50,091 nucleotides of DNA. It comes from Actinomycetes bacterium (GTDB lineage Bacteria > Actinomycetota > Acidimicrobiia > Acidimicrobiales > RAAP-2). Both the position numbers and the translations under genes were made by a program. How positions within the stretch are numbered: the first letter of the stretch is position 1; each line of letters starts with the position of its first letter. Of this stretch, positions 36,472 through 44,433 are shown in pieces. The notes beneath the pieces are model-generated. The model had not been told where the DNA came from. It made no database searches and was given only the letters and a program-made list of their open reading frames with translations. The stretch covers positions 1 through 50,091 of the forward strand of contig JAJZMD010000036.1 in the NCBI GenBank assembly GCA_021803085.1, in the 5' to 3' direction.

Positions 36472-36915
36472 GTGACCTTGCGTTCGGGCCCGGGCGCCTC
36501 CCGGCGTGTCGAGGAGCCCGTGCACGAGGCCCGTGTCGACTACCGGCTCGTGCGCGACGCGGTGATCCGGGAGTTCCGCCGGGGCAGGATCGGCGCCGAG
36601 GACGTACGCGACGCCCACCCGGAGCTGATGCGTGCCGCGCGCAACGTCGGCCGCCCGCTCGGGGACGACTGCCCGATCTGCGGCGTGGAGCGCACGGTTC
36701 TCGTGACGTACGTCTTCGGTGCGGGGCTCCCCGCGGGCGGGAGGTGCCCCGGCTCAGCCGCCGAGCTCGAGCGCCTGCGACGACGCAGCGATCCGGTGCT
36801 GTGCTACGACGTCGAGGTCTGCCGGAGCTGCGCGTGGCACCACTTGTTGCGGAAATACCCCGCAGGCGGCCAGGGCGCTCGCGCGGGGGGAGCCGGCAGG
36901 CGCGAGCGCAGGTGA
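36472..36915 (+). CDS. DUF5318 family protein
   Basis: A 147-aa protein matching the small actinobacterial family next to ino1/padR (Rv0049 position). Its core is VDYRLVRDAVIREFRRGRIGAEDVRDAHPELMRAARNVGRPLGDDCPICG. It ends with CYDVEVCRSCAWHHLLRKYP. Two CxxC pairs (CPIC and CRSC) suggest a zinc ribbon. The function is unknown. Start GTG 36472 is the start of the frame; the N-terminal ~18 residues are not conserved-looking and a later start is possible. Confidence 0.85.
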   Translation: MTLRSGPGASRRVEEPVHEARVDYRLVRDAVIREFRRGRIGAEDVRDAHPELMRAARNVGRPLGDDCPICGVERTVLVTYVFGAGLPAGGRCPGSAAELERLRRRSDPVLCYDVEVCRSCAWHHLLRKYPAGGQGARAGGAGRRERR

Positions 36916-37127
36916 GCGACAGCGGCGAAGCGGCGCAGGTGACCGACAGCGGCGCGAGAGGCGACGGCGGCGCCACCACGAAGGGTGCGGTATGCACGAG
37001 CGGGCGGGCGAGCCGGGGGTATAGCGTCGGCTGAGCACGGCAGGGCCGCACGCCGCACGCGGCGGCACCCGCTGGGCGCAGCACCGAGCTGCACGACAGA
37101 ACCCCATATTTTCCAGGAGGGCATGCA

Positions 37128-38009
37128 ATGGACAGCCCTACCCCCATCCGGCGGGGACAACCCCGCGGACCGACCACGGTGCCGATGCTCCGGGCGCGAA
37201 AGCGCCGAACAGGCGCGGAGCCCGTCGTGATGCTGACCGCCTACGACGAGCCAGGGGCGAGGGTCGCCGACGCAGGAGGAGTCGACGTGATCCTCGTCGG
37301 GGACTCGGTCGCGAACAACGTCCTCGGCTACACCGACACGCTGCACGTGACCGTCGACGACATGGTGCGCCACGTGGCGGCGGTCGCGCGGGCCCGCCCG
37401 GCTGCCCTCGTTGTCGGCGACATGCCCTGGATGAGCTACCACCTCTCGGTCGAGAGCGCCGTCGCAAACGCCGCCGCCCTCGTGCGCGCCGGAGCCGGAG
37501 CGGTCAAGCTCGAGGGGGGCCTTCCACGGGTGGCCGTCGTGGAGGCGGTCGTGCACGCGGAGATCCCTGTGATGGGCCACCTGGGGCTCACGCCACAGTC
37601 GGTGCTGCCGATGGGTGGCTACCGGGTGCAGGCACGCGACACCGATGGCGCGCACGCGCTCATGGCTGCCGCGCACGCGCTCGAAAGCGCAGGGTGCTTC
37701 GCGCTGGTGCTGGAAGGTGTGCCGGACGTGGTGGCGGCACGGGTCACCGACGAGCTCGCGATCCCCACGATCGGCATCGGCGCGGGTCCGGGCTGCGACG
37801 GGCAGGTCCTCGTCTTCCACGACCTGCTCGGGCTGGGCGCAGGTCCCGTGCCGAAGTTCGCGCGGCAGTACGCGCACCTGGCGGACGCCGCCACGGCGGC
37901 CATCGCAGCGTACGCCTCGGACGTCCGGTCCGGCGCGTTCCCCAGTGACGAGGAGAGCTACCACGTCCCGCACAAGCTCGATCTCGGTCAGGGGTCTCGC
38001 CCTTTGTAA
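37128..38009 (+). CDS. panB: Ketopantoate hydroxymethyltransferase
   Basis: 3-Methyl-2-oxobutanoate hydroxymethyltransferase, which makes ketopantoate for pantothenate/CoA from alpha-ketoisovalerate and methylene-THF. The 293-aa protein has VVMLTAYDEPGARVADAGGVDVILVGDSVANNVLGYTDT, VGDMPWMSY, GAGAVKLEGG, PVMGHLGLTPQSV and LVLEGVPDVVAARVT, then PTIGIGAGPGCDGQVLVFHDLLGL, all family motifs. AGGAGGG precedes ATG 37128. In mycobacteria panB is elsewhere, so it has been inserted in the DUF5318-rpsF interval. Confidence 0.96.
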   Translation: MDSPTPIRRGQPRGPTTVPMLRARKRRTGAEPVVMLTAYDEPGARVADAGGVDVILVGDSVANNVLGYTDTLHVTVDDMVRHVAAVARARPAALVVGDMPWMSYHLSVESAVANAAALVRAGAGAVKLEGGLPRVAVVEAVVHAEIPVMGHLGLTPQSVLPMGGYRVQARDTDGAHALMAAAHALESAGCFALVLEGVPDVVAARVTDELAIPTIGIGAGPGCDGQVLVFHDLLGLGAGPVPKFARQYAHLADAATAAIAAYASDVRSGAFPSDEESYHVPHKLDLGQGSRPL

Positions 38010-38224
38010 TGCGAGCTCATGCGGCGGCTGCTCGGCGGTGGCTCTCGCCGCGGCCACCAGGGCGACGTCAGGCACGCATCCAGACGGGGCCCGGCTGTCG
38101 GCTACGCTGTCGCCGAGCCTCAGGCAGGCGGGAACGCCGCTGCGGCCGCGAGATATGAGCCCTGCCCCGGTGCGTCGGGGCCCGGGTGCGACCCGTACCC
38201 GGTCCGGAGGGAGGTGAGCCGCAG
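38010..38224. other. panB-rpsF spacer (rpsF leader)
   Basis: 215 bases likely containing the rpsF operon promoter and leader. Several GC-rich dyads occur just before the start (for example around CCCGGGTGCGACCCGTACCCGG-like sequence at 38183-38204). Leaders of rpsF often bind the S6:S18 complex, but I cannot match the conserved hairpin with confidence. Confidence 0.35.
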
Positions 38225-38734
38225 ATGCGGCCCTACGAAGTCATGGTGATCTTCGACGTCGGCGCCGAGCCGCCGGCGATCCAGGCGGTCATCGACCGCC
38301 TCCTCGAGACGATCCGCGCGAGCGACGGCGCTCCAGGTCATGTCGACCGGTGGGGACGCCGGCCCTTCGCGTACGAGGTGAGGCACCGCCGGGAGGGCTA
38401 CTACGTCTTGGTGGAGCTCTCGGGCGAGCCGCGGACGGTGGCTGAGATCGACCGCCTGCTCAGGCTTGCCGACGAGGTGCTGCGTTTCAAGGTTGTCCGG
38501 CTTCCCGACCGGGTCGCCGCTCGCCTGGCCTCAGGCGCGGCCGGGCCGGGGAGACCGGGCGCACGCGGTCCGTCGTCGCGCGGACACGTTGGTCGGGGCC
38601 CGCGAGGGGACGGCGCGGGCCGGGGTCCCGAGGCGGCGCGCACGACCACCGGCCAAGATGAGAGCCGGCAGGCGGCCGAAGACGGGGTGTCGTCGGGCAC
38701 CGCGGCGGACGCTCCTGCGCCGGCGGCGGGCTGA
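38225..38734 (+). CDS. rpsF: 30S ribosomal protein S6 with long C-terminal tail
   Basis: Residues 1-~98 are a normal S6 (MRPYEVMVIFDVGAEP, DRWGRRPFAYEVRHRREGYYVLVEL, VLRFKVVRLPD). About 70 further residues are Gly/Arg then Glu/Ala-rich and disordered, making 169 aa against the usual ~95-100. Start ATG 38225 with GGAGGGAGG upstream. It opens the rpsF-ssb-rpsR-rplI-dnaB operon; the gap to ssb is 50 bases. Confidence 0.94.
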   Translation: MRPYEVMVIFDVGAEPPAIQAVIDRLLETIRASDGAPGHVDRWGRRPFAYEVRHRREGYYVLVELSGEPRTVAEIDRLLRLADEVLRFKVVRLPDRVAARLASGAAGPGRPGARGPSSRGHVGRGPRGDGAGRGPEAARTTTGQDESRQAAEDGVSSGTAADAPAPAAG

Positions 38735-38784
38735 TCCTCCGGACGCGACGACATGCCACGGAGAGGAACGAGGAGGAAGAGACG

Positions 38785-39243
38785 ATGCCGGACAACAGCG
38801 TGACCCTCGTCGGGAACGTGACGAGAGACCCCGAGTTGCGCTTCACGAACACCGGCCAGCCCACGGCCTCGTTCGGTCTGGCGGTGAACCGGCGCTGGCA
38901 GAACCGACAGACCCAAGAGTGGGAGGAGCAGACGAGCTTCATCGACGTCGTGTGCTGGCGAGAGATGGCGGAGAACGTCAGCGAAAGCCTCACGCGCGGC
39001 GCCCGGGTGGTGGTGTGTGGGCGGCTCGAGCAACGTTCCTGGGAGACGCCCGACGGCGACCGTCGGTCGAAGATCGAGGTAGTCGCTGACGAGATCGGGC
39101 CGTCGTTGCGGTGGGCAACGGCACAGGTCACGAAGAACGAGCGGCGAGGGCCCTCTGACGGGCCTCGCGGCGGCGGGCGGCAGGCGCCCGCGCCCCGACA
39201 GGAAGACACCGCCGGGTTCGGCTACGACGAGGAGCCCTTCTGA
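38785..39243 (+). CDS. ssb: Single-stranded DNA-binding protein
   Basis: A 152-aa SSB with an OB fold: [66 protein letters not shown], and [26 protein letters not shown] Gly/Pro-rich linker leads to the acidic tip YDEEPF, the partner-binding tail. Its TGA overlaps the rpsR ATG (TGATG), so the two are translationally coupled. Confidence 0.96.
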   Translation: MPDNSVTLVGNVTRDPELRFTNTGQPTASFGLAVNRRWQNRQTQEWEEQTSFIDVVCWREMAENVSESLTRGARVVVCGRLEQRSWETPDGDRRSKIEVVADEIGPSLRWATAQVTKNERRGPSDGPRGGGRQAPAPRQEDTAGFGYDEEPF

Positions 39244-39818
39244 TGGCACGCAGCAACTACCGCGGCGGGACCCCCCGACGCGCCCCCAAGGACCTCAACC
39301 GCAGGATCAAGAAGAAGCCCTGCGCGCTGTGTCGCGACGGCCTCGACTGGGTCGACTACAAAGACGTTCCACTCCTTCGGAAGTTCATGAGCGACCGCGG
39401 CAAGATCCGGTCGCGCCGCGTCACTGGGAACTGTGCGCAGCACCAGCGAGACGTCGCCGAGGCGATCAAGACCGCTCGCGAGCTCGTCCTGCTGCCCTAC
39501 ACCCAGCGCACGGTCACGGAGCGTCCGGGAGCGCGGGGCGGCCGCGAGCGCGGCGAACGCGTGCCAGGCATGCCGCACGATGGCGAGCGCGGCCGGGAAG
39601 AGCGAGGAGGAGTGGGCGCCGGAGGAGCCCGACGAGCGGGGGCGGCCGCAGAGGTCGACGGGCCGGAGGAGTCGGAGGGTCCCGAGTCGGAGGGTCCCGA
39701 GTCGGAGGGTCCCGAGTCGGAGGGACCCGAGTCGGAGGGACCCGAGGTGGCTGCGGCGGCATCGCAGTCGCGGCCCAACGAGGAAGCCGCGGCTCTTGGG
39801 GCCGGGGAGGAGCGATGA
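39243..39818 (+). CDS. rpsR: 30S ribosomal protein S18 with long acidic repeat tail
   Basis: Residues 1-~88 are S18 ([65 protein letters not shown]), with a CxxC plus later Cys-x2-His that could hold zinc. A further ~100 residues follow, including five SEGPE repeats, giving 191 aa against ~75-90 normally. The tail is acidic, which is odd for a ribosomal protein. The ATG overlaps the ssb stop by one base and the end overlaps rplI by four. Confidence 0.93.
   Translation: MARSNYRGGTPRRAPKDLNRRIKKKPCALCRDGLDWVDYKDVPLLRKFMSDRGKIRSRRVTGNCAQHQRDVAEAIKTARELVLLPYTQRTVTERPGARGGRERGERVPGMPHDGERGREERGGVGAGGARRAGAAAEVDGPEESEGPESEGPESEGPESEGPESEGPEVAAAASQSRPNEEAAALGAGEER
39669..39743 (+). repeat. 15-bp tandem repeat in rpsR
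   Basis: Five exact or near-exact copies of GAGTCGGAGGGTCCC encode (ESEGP)n in the S18 tail. Copies 4 and 5 carry a T-to-A change in the glycine codon (silent). Confidence 0.95.
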
Positions 39819-40264
39819 AGGTCCTTCTTCGCGGCGACGTGGACGGTATCGGACGCCGCGGCGACATCGTCGACGTCGCGGACGGCTACGCGCGGAACTT
39901 CCTCATTCCGGGGGGTCTCGGTCTGATGGCCACTCCGGGGATCCAGGCGCAGGCGACGTCGATGCGCCGCGCCCGCGACTTGCGCGAGGCGAGCGACCGC
40001 CAGGCGGCGGAGGCAAAGGCGAGGGTGTTGGCTGGCGTCACGCTGCGAGTGAGCGCTCGGGCTGGCTCGACCGGCAGGCTCTTCGGCTCAGTGGGCGCGG
40101 TCGAGATCGTCGACGCAGCTCGCGAGCAGAAGGGCGTCGAGCTCGATCGCCATGCCGTCGCGCTCGGTGAGACGATCAAGGCGACGGGCACCTACGAGGT
40201 GGTGGTCCAGCTGTTCGCGGACGTCGCGACGCCGGTCATGGTCGAGGTCGTCGCGGCCGACTGA
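39815..40264 (+). CDS. rplI: 50S ribosomal protein L9
   Basis: A 149-aa L9 with the N-terminal [36 protein letters not shown], the long connecting helix ([29 protein letters not shown]) and the C-terminal domain [18 protein letters not shown]. The start is ATG 39815, overlapping the rpsR stop (ATGA), with GGGGAGG upstream. The frame upstream to 39329 is a shadow of rpsR. Confidence 0.96.
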   Translation: MKVLLRGDVDGIGRRGDIVDVADGYARNFLIPGGLGLMATPGIQAQATSMRRARDLREASDRQAAEAKARVLAGVTLRVSARAGSTGRLFGSVGAVEIVDAAREQKGVELDRHAVALGETIKATGTYEVVVQLFADVATPVMVEVVAAD

Positions 40265-40299
40265 CCCCAGGCGACTGACCCCGGGCGACTGACCCCGGC
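40258..40299. repeat. 14-bp direct repeat at the rplI stop
   Basis: Three copies of CGACTGACCCCRGG at 14-base spacing; the first contains the rplI stop codon. Each copy carries a TGA, so two extra in-register-like stop triplets follow the gene end. There is no hairpin. Confidence 0.85.
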
Positions 40300-40399
40300 C
40301 GCTGCTGCGAGCCGCCCGCCGCGCATCCAGCCCTTCCGAGTCCACGTGCGGTGTCACAACTGCGCTGCACCATGACGGGGTGCTCACGAGCGTGCCCCT

Positions 40400-40440
40400 C
40401 CGTCCACAGGCGGCCCTGTTTTTCCACAGCAATGTTCACA
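40400..40440. promoter_or_regulatory. DnaA-box-like sites upstream of dnaB
   Basis: CCGTCCACA (40400-40408), TTTTCCACA (40420-40428, 8 of 9 to TTATCCACA) and ATGTTCACA (40432-40440) cluster about 85-125 bases before the dnaB start. The region from 40415 to 40470 is relatively AT-rich and could hold a promoter. DnaA control of helicase expression is inferred. Confidence 0.5.
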
Positions 40441-40524
40441 GGGTTGTCCAGGGATTTTGCCCCCGAAATCCCCAGGTTTCGGCCCTTCACATCAACAGGC
40501 CGGTTCGCACAAGGTAGGGAGGCC

Positions 40525-42555
40525 ATGGTCCAAGCCCTTGATGACGAACGCCCCCGCCACCGGCGCACGGGAATCCCGACGAACCGCGTGGGTGAGCCCC
40601 CCGCAGGGGCGGACGGCGCCGGTCTGGTAGCAACGGGCGGACGGCAGCCTCGGGTCCCTCCACACGACCTGGACGCCGAGGAGTCCCTGCTCGGAGCGAT
40701 GCTCCTCTCGAACGACGCGGTGGCCGTGGCAATCGAGACCTGTTCGTCGAGCGACTTCTACAAGCCGGCGCACGGGCACATCTTCTCCGCTGTCCTGTCT
40801 TTGTTCGAGGCCGGCGAGCCCGCCGATGCGGTCACCGTCGCCGACGAGCTGAGACGACGAGGGCTCCTCGAGCAGGTCGGCGACACCACCGCCCTCGTGT
40901 CGTTGCAGGTGAACACCCCCTCCCTCGCCAATGCGGGGCACTACGCACGCATCGTGGAGGAGCACGCCCTCCTACGGAGGTTGATCGGCGTCGCTGGCGA
41001 ACTTGCGGAGCTGGGCTACGCGGTGCCTGAGGACGTGACAGCCACGATCGACGAGGCGGAGCGACTCGTCTTCGATCTCTCGGAGCGGCGCACGGCCGAC
41101 TCGGTCGAGGCGCTTCGGAACTTGATCGGACCGAGCCTCGATCGGATCGAGGAGCTCTCCCACCGGAGCACGCGCATCACGGGTGTCGCGACGGGCTACA
41201 GCGAGCTCGACGATGTTCTCGCAGGTCTGCAGCCCGCGAGCCTCACGATCGTCGGAGCAAGGCCCGCCATGGGGAAGACGAGCTTCGCGCTCGGGATGCT
41301 CGCTCACGTCGGCACGGTGCTGCGTCGTCCGGCCCTGCTCTTCTCGTTGGAGATGGGCCATCTCGAGCTCACGCAGCGGCTGCTCGCCTCCGAAGCCCGA
41401 GTCGACTCGCAGAAGATGCGCACGGGGCACCTCCACGATGGCGACTGGGCGAAGGTCGGTGCCGCAGTGAGCCGGCTCAGCGAATCGACGATCTTCATCG
41501 ACGAGAACCCTCGCCTGACTGTCATGGACATCCGGGCACGCGCCCGGAGGCTCAAGAAGAGCGAAGGGGATCTCGGGCTCGTGGTGGTGGACTACCTGCA
41601 GCTGATGACCGGGCGGAGCAAGGCGGAGAACCGCCAGGTCGAGGTGTCCGAGATCAGTCGAGGGCTCAAGATCCTCGCTCGCGAGCTGGAGTGCCCGGTC
41701 GTCGCGCTCTCGCAGCTCTCGCGGAACCTCGAAGCTCGGCAGGACAAGCGGCCGATGCTGTCGGACCTGCGTGAGTCGGGGTGCATGCCTGCTTCTACGC
41801 GGCTTTGGCGGGCGGATGCTGGTGGGGAGGTCACCCTCGGGGAGCTGGTGCTCACCCAGGAGCAGCCGCTCGTCTGGTCGCTCGACGAACGAACGTGGGA
41901 GCTCGTCCCGCGCCGGCTCGTACGCGCTTTTCCGTCGGGGCGCAAGCTCGTGTACCGGCTCCGCTCACGAGCTGGGTGCGAGGTGGAAGCCACGGCCAAC
42001 CACAAGTTCCGTTCCGTCGACGGGTGGCGACGCTTGGACCAGATCGCCATCGGCGAGCACCTCGCAGTCCCCCGTCGCAGCGGTGAGTGGTCGTCCGTGC
42101 CGGCGACACCGAGAGCGAGCGGGCCTGTCGCAGCGCGTCACGGGACCGCCGGCGGGATGCGGGTCGCGCGGTCTGGCAGGCGTCCGGCGGAGTGGCGGGG
42201 GCGCGGTGGGGTCGACCTTCTCGAGGCAGGTTCCCGCTTGCGAGCGGAGCCGGACGTGATCTGGGACGAGGTGGTCGAGATCTCCCCCGCCGGCGTGCAG
42301 CCGACCTTCGACGCGACCGTGGAGGGGACGCACAATTTCATTGCCAATGGCGTTGTTGCGCACAACTCATTGGAGCAGGATGCTGATGTCGTGCTCTTCA
42401 TCTTCCGTGAGGAGCTCTACGATTCAGAGACGCCCATCGACCGCCGGGGCCTCGCCGAGATCATCGTGGCCAAGCACCGGAACGGGCCAACCGGTTCCGC
42501 GCATCTGGCCTTCCTCGGCCAGTACGCCCGTTTCGACAACCTGCAGCGGCTGTAG
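40525..42555 (+). CDS. dnaB: Replicative DNA helicase DnaB, intein-containing precursor
   Basis: A 676-aa precursor; removal of the 195-aa intein gives a 481-aa helicase. The N-terminal domain starts PPHDLDAEESLLGAMLLSNDAV. The RecA-like motor has Walker A VGARPAMGKTSFALG, FSLEMGHLELTQRL and VVVDYLQLM. The C-extein resumes SLEQDADVVLFIFREELY and ends in HLAFLGQYARF. The intein interrupts LRESG/S after the motor. Start ATG 40525 with AGGGAGG upstream; the longer frame is unsupported. It ends the rpsF operon and converges on a response-regulator gene. Confidence 0.96.
   Translation: MVQALDDERPRHRRTGIPTNRVGEPPAGADGAGLVATGGRQPRVPPHDLDAEESLLGAMLLSNDAVAVAIETCSSSDFYKPAHGHIFSAVLSLFEAGEPADAVTVADELRRRGLLEQVGDTTALVSLQVNTPSLANAGHYARIVEEHALLRRLIGVAGELAELGYAVPEDVTATIDEAERLVFDLSERRTADSVEALRNLIGPSLDRIEELSHRSTRITGVATGYSELDDVLAGLQPASLTIVGARPAMGKTSFALGMLAHVGTVLRRPALLFSLEMGHLELTQRLLASEARVDSQKMRTGHLHDGDWAKVGAAVSRLSESTIFIDENPRLTVMDIRARARRLKKSEGDLGLVVVDYLQLMTGRSKAENRQVEVSEISRGLKILARELECPVVALSQLSRNLEARQDKRPMLSDLRESGCMPASTRLWRADAGGEVTLGELVLTQEQPLVWSLDERTWELVPRRLVRAFPSGRKLVYRLRSRAGCEVEATANHKFRSVDGWRRLDQIAIGEHLAVPRRSGEWSSVPATPRASGPVAARHGTAGGMRVARSGRRPAEWRGRGGVDLLEAGSRLRAEPDVIWDEVVEISPAGVQPTFDATVEGTHNFIANGVVAHNSLEQDADVVLFIFREELYDSETPIDRRGLAEIIVAKHRNGPTGSAHLAFLGQYARFDNLQRL
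41782..42366 (+). mobile_element. DnaB mini-intein (residues 420-614)
   Basis: It begins with Cys (CMPASTRLW) and ends VVAHN before Ser+1. Block B is EATANHKFRSVDGWRRLDQI (Thr-x-x-His) and block F is VQPTFDATVEGTHNFIANG. The insertion point LRESG^SLEQDAD is the one used by the Synechocystis DnaB intein, and the blocks match it closely. Between blocks B and F there are only ~60 residues of Ala/Gly/Arg-rich sequence with no LAGLIDADG motif, so the homing endonuclease has been lost. All splicing residues appear present, so it should still excise. Confidence 0.95.
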
Positions 42556-42560
42556 AGGCT

Positions 42561-42588
42561 GCCGCGCGCCCGCTGTTCACCGCGCGGC
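42561..42588. terminator. Hairpin between convergent dnaB and response regulator
   Basis: GCCGCGCG, 12-base loop, CGCGCGGC in the 51-base spacer between two convergent stops. It is a strong GC stem without a T-run, so a bidirectional terminator is plausible but not proven. Confidence 0.45.
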
Positions 42589-42606
42589 GTTGGAAGCCGG
42601 CGAGGC

Positions 42607-43389
42607 TCAGGACTGGAAGCGAAAGCCCACTCCGCGCACGGTGATGAGGTGGCGGGGGTGCGCGGGATCGGGCTCGATCTTCCGTCGCAGCCGCTTCACG
42701 TGGGTGTCGAGGGTGCGGGAATCTGCCAGATCCTGGTCCCACCAGAGCCGGTTGATGCACCAGTCGCGAGTCACGACCTGGCCAGGTTGCGCCATGAGCA
42801 GCGCCAAGAGGTCGAATTCCTTCCGGGAGAGCTCGACGCTGCGCCCGCCGACCGTCACCTCCCGGCGTGCGGCGTCGAGACGGACGGGACCTTGGACGAG
42901 CACCTCGTCCTGCAAGACGGGTGCGGGAGCACCGCGACGGAGCACCGCCCGCATGCGGGCGACCAGCTCCCTCAGGCGGAACGGCTTCGCGATGTAGTCC
43001 GCGGCCCCCACCTCGAGGCCGACGACGACGTCGACCTCGGAGTCTCTCGCGGTCACCATGATGATCGGGACCGGTGCCAGCGCCCGCATCCGCTGGCAGA
43101 GCTCGACGCCGGACTGGTCGGGGAGCATGACGTCCAGCAGGACCAGGTCCGGACGGACGCGGTGGAAGAGCCTGAGCGCTTCGTGGCCGTCGGCCGCGAG
43201 CTCGACGGTGAAGCCCTCCCGCGCAAGCCCCGATGTGAGGGCCTGGCGGTAAGAGTCCTCGTCGTCGACGACGAGGACCACCGGGCGCCGGCTTCGCCCC
43301 GGAACAGGCCGGGGGTGATCGCCAGCCGGAACGGGAACTGTCGCGGGGTGCGGCGCCACGAGCGCGGTCGGCGGAGGTGGAACGCTCAT
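42607..43389 (-). CDS. OmpR/PhoB-family response regulator
   Basis: A 260-aa two-component regulator. A ~35-residue Pro-rich leader precedes the receiver domain: VVLVVDDEDSYRQAL (acidic pair), LVLLDVMLPDQSG (phospho-acceptor Asp), IIMVTARDS (Thr) and ADYIAKPF (Lys). The C-terminal winged helix carries VELSRKEFDLLALLMAQPGQVVTRDWCINRLWW and RTLDTHVKRLRRKIEPDPAHPRHLITVRGVGFRF. It resembles RegX3/PhoP types. No histidine kinase gene is adjacent. The start overlaps the stop of an upstream ORF by four bases (ATGA). Confidence 0.94.
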   Translation of the reverse strand: MSVPPPPTALVAPHPATVPVPAGDHPRPVPGRSRRPVVLVVDDEDSYRQALTSGLAREGFTVELAADGHEALRLFHRVRPDLVLLDVMLPDQSGVELCQRMRALAPVPIIMVTARDSEVDVVVGLEVGAADYIAKPFRLRELVARMRAVLRRGAPAPVLQDEVLVQGPVRLDAARREVTVGGRSVELSRKEFDLLALLMAQPGQVVTRDWCINRLWWDQDLADSRTLDTHVKRLRRKIEPDPAHPRHLITVRGVGFRFQS

Positions 43390-43703
43390 GCCGCGTCGTC
43401 GGGCGGTCGGACGACGTACAGGTGCGAGCGTCCGGACCTGACCCGGTACGACGGGCACGAGGGGTGCGCGAGGCGTGGATCGGAAGGTGGAGGCGGGGTC
43501 GGGGAGCGGGGGGAGAGCTCCCCCGACGCCGCCTCCTGGCGCAGGCGGATCCACACCCGCGCGAGCTTGGTGGCCGTCCGTCGCGCCCTCGGCAGCGGAA
43601 CCACGTCGACGGGAGCGGGCGCGGGAAAGATGCGGTCGCGCCCCGTCCAACCCGGCGTGGCCCTGCCGAGCCCGCCCACGCTGCCCAAGGCTTGCCGACC
43701 CAT
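43386..43703 (-). CDS. Small basic hypothetical protein coupled to the response regulator
   Basis: A 105-aa ORF whose TGA overlaps the response-regulator ATG by four bases (ATGA). Third codon positions are about 87% G/C, as expected for real genes here. The sequence has a basic part (VVPLPRARRTATKLARVWIRLRQEA) and a Pro/Ser-rich end. It has no membrane segment or recognised domain. ATG 43703 is the chosen start, without a strong ribosome site. It may be real on the basis of the coupling and codon pattern; no homologue is recognised. Confidence 0.45.
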   Translation of the reverse strand: MGRQALGSVGGLGRATPGWTGRDRIFPAPAPVDVVPLPRARRTATKLARVWIRLRQEAASGELSPRSPTPPPPSDPRLAHPSCPSYRVRSGRSHLYVVRPPDDAA

Positions 43704-43833
43704 CGAAGCCAACCGTAAGGAAGGGAAGTGAACGGACCGCGAAGCAAGCGCTACACGAAGATGACCCCGCGATGAACTCTTGCGCTGCTTCCCGTTGGCG
43801 GTCTGCGGCTGTTCACCGTCGGTGCGAGCGAGG

Positions 43834-44316
43834 TCAGCAGCCGGTCGTCGCGTCCATGTGGTGGGCACGGCGCTTCTTCATCTGGCGCGCCGTCCATCGC
43901 GAACCGACCGAGCTCGCCATCAGGGTCAGTCCGATGCCGGCCAGCCAGACGTCCTTCGCGATGGCGGTACCGTCGCGGGTCGGACGCACGCTCCCCTCCT
44001 GCCGAAGACCCGGCGTCTTCATGTAGAGGCGGAGCAGGCCGCCCGAGAACGCAAAGAGCACGAACCCTGCAAGTCCGTCACCGATGGCGATCGGCGCCAG
44101 CAACGTGCCCCCAAGAGCGATCTCTGCAGCTCCGAGCGCTTTGCCGAATTGCCCTGGGGGCACCTTCTCGAGCACCGGGTACGAGCCGGAAGCGAAGCCG
44201 TGCAGCCGGTCGTGGGTCTCCTTGTCGGCCAGGAGCTTGGAGATCCCGGAGTTCAAGATGAATGCTCCGGTGGCCGCTCGAACGGGAACGTTGGCGATTC
44301 GTGACCGGTGACTCAC
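43834..44316 (-). CDS. DoxX-like small membrane protein
   Basis: A 160-aa protein with four hydrophobic stretches: VRAATGAFILNSGISKLLA, GKALGAAEIALGGTLLAPIAIG, GLAGFVLFAFSGGLLRLYM and DVWLAGIGLTLMASSV. The helix pattern and the 'lyLkTPGLR' loop resemble DoxX/DoxD-like membrane proteins of Actinobacteria. The C-terminus is basic (KKRRAHHM). The substrate is unknown, and it is not obviously linked to its neighbours. Confidence 0.7.
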   Translation of the reverse strand: MSHRSRIANVPVRAATGAFILNSGISKLLADKETHDRLHGFASGSYPVLEKVPPGQFGKALGAAEIALGGTLLAPIAIGDGLAGFVLFAFSGGLLRLYMKTPGLRQEGSVRPTRDGTAIAKDVWLAGIGLTLMASSVGSRWTARQMKKRRAHHMDATTGC

Positions 44317-44355
44317 GTCCCCACGCTACCGGCTGTCGCGACGCCTGATGCCATG

Positions 44356-44403
44356 GGCTGTGGGGGCTGTGGGGGCGGGGGGCTGTGGGGGCGGGGGGCT
44401 GTG
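44356..44403. repeat. 16-bp G-rich tandem repeat
   Basis: GGCTGTGGGGGCGGGG iterates with 16-base period (copies at 44365, 44381 and a partial at 44397, plus a shorter GGCTGTGGG at 44356). The G-runs could form a G-quadruplex. It lies in the spacer directly upstream of the DoxX-like gene. Confidence 0.85.
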
Positions 44404-44433
44404 TCGTCCAAGGCGAGATGCTCGGCTGCCCGA

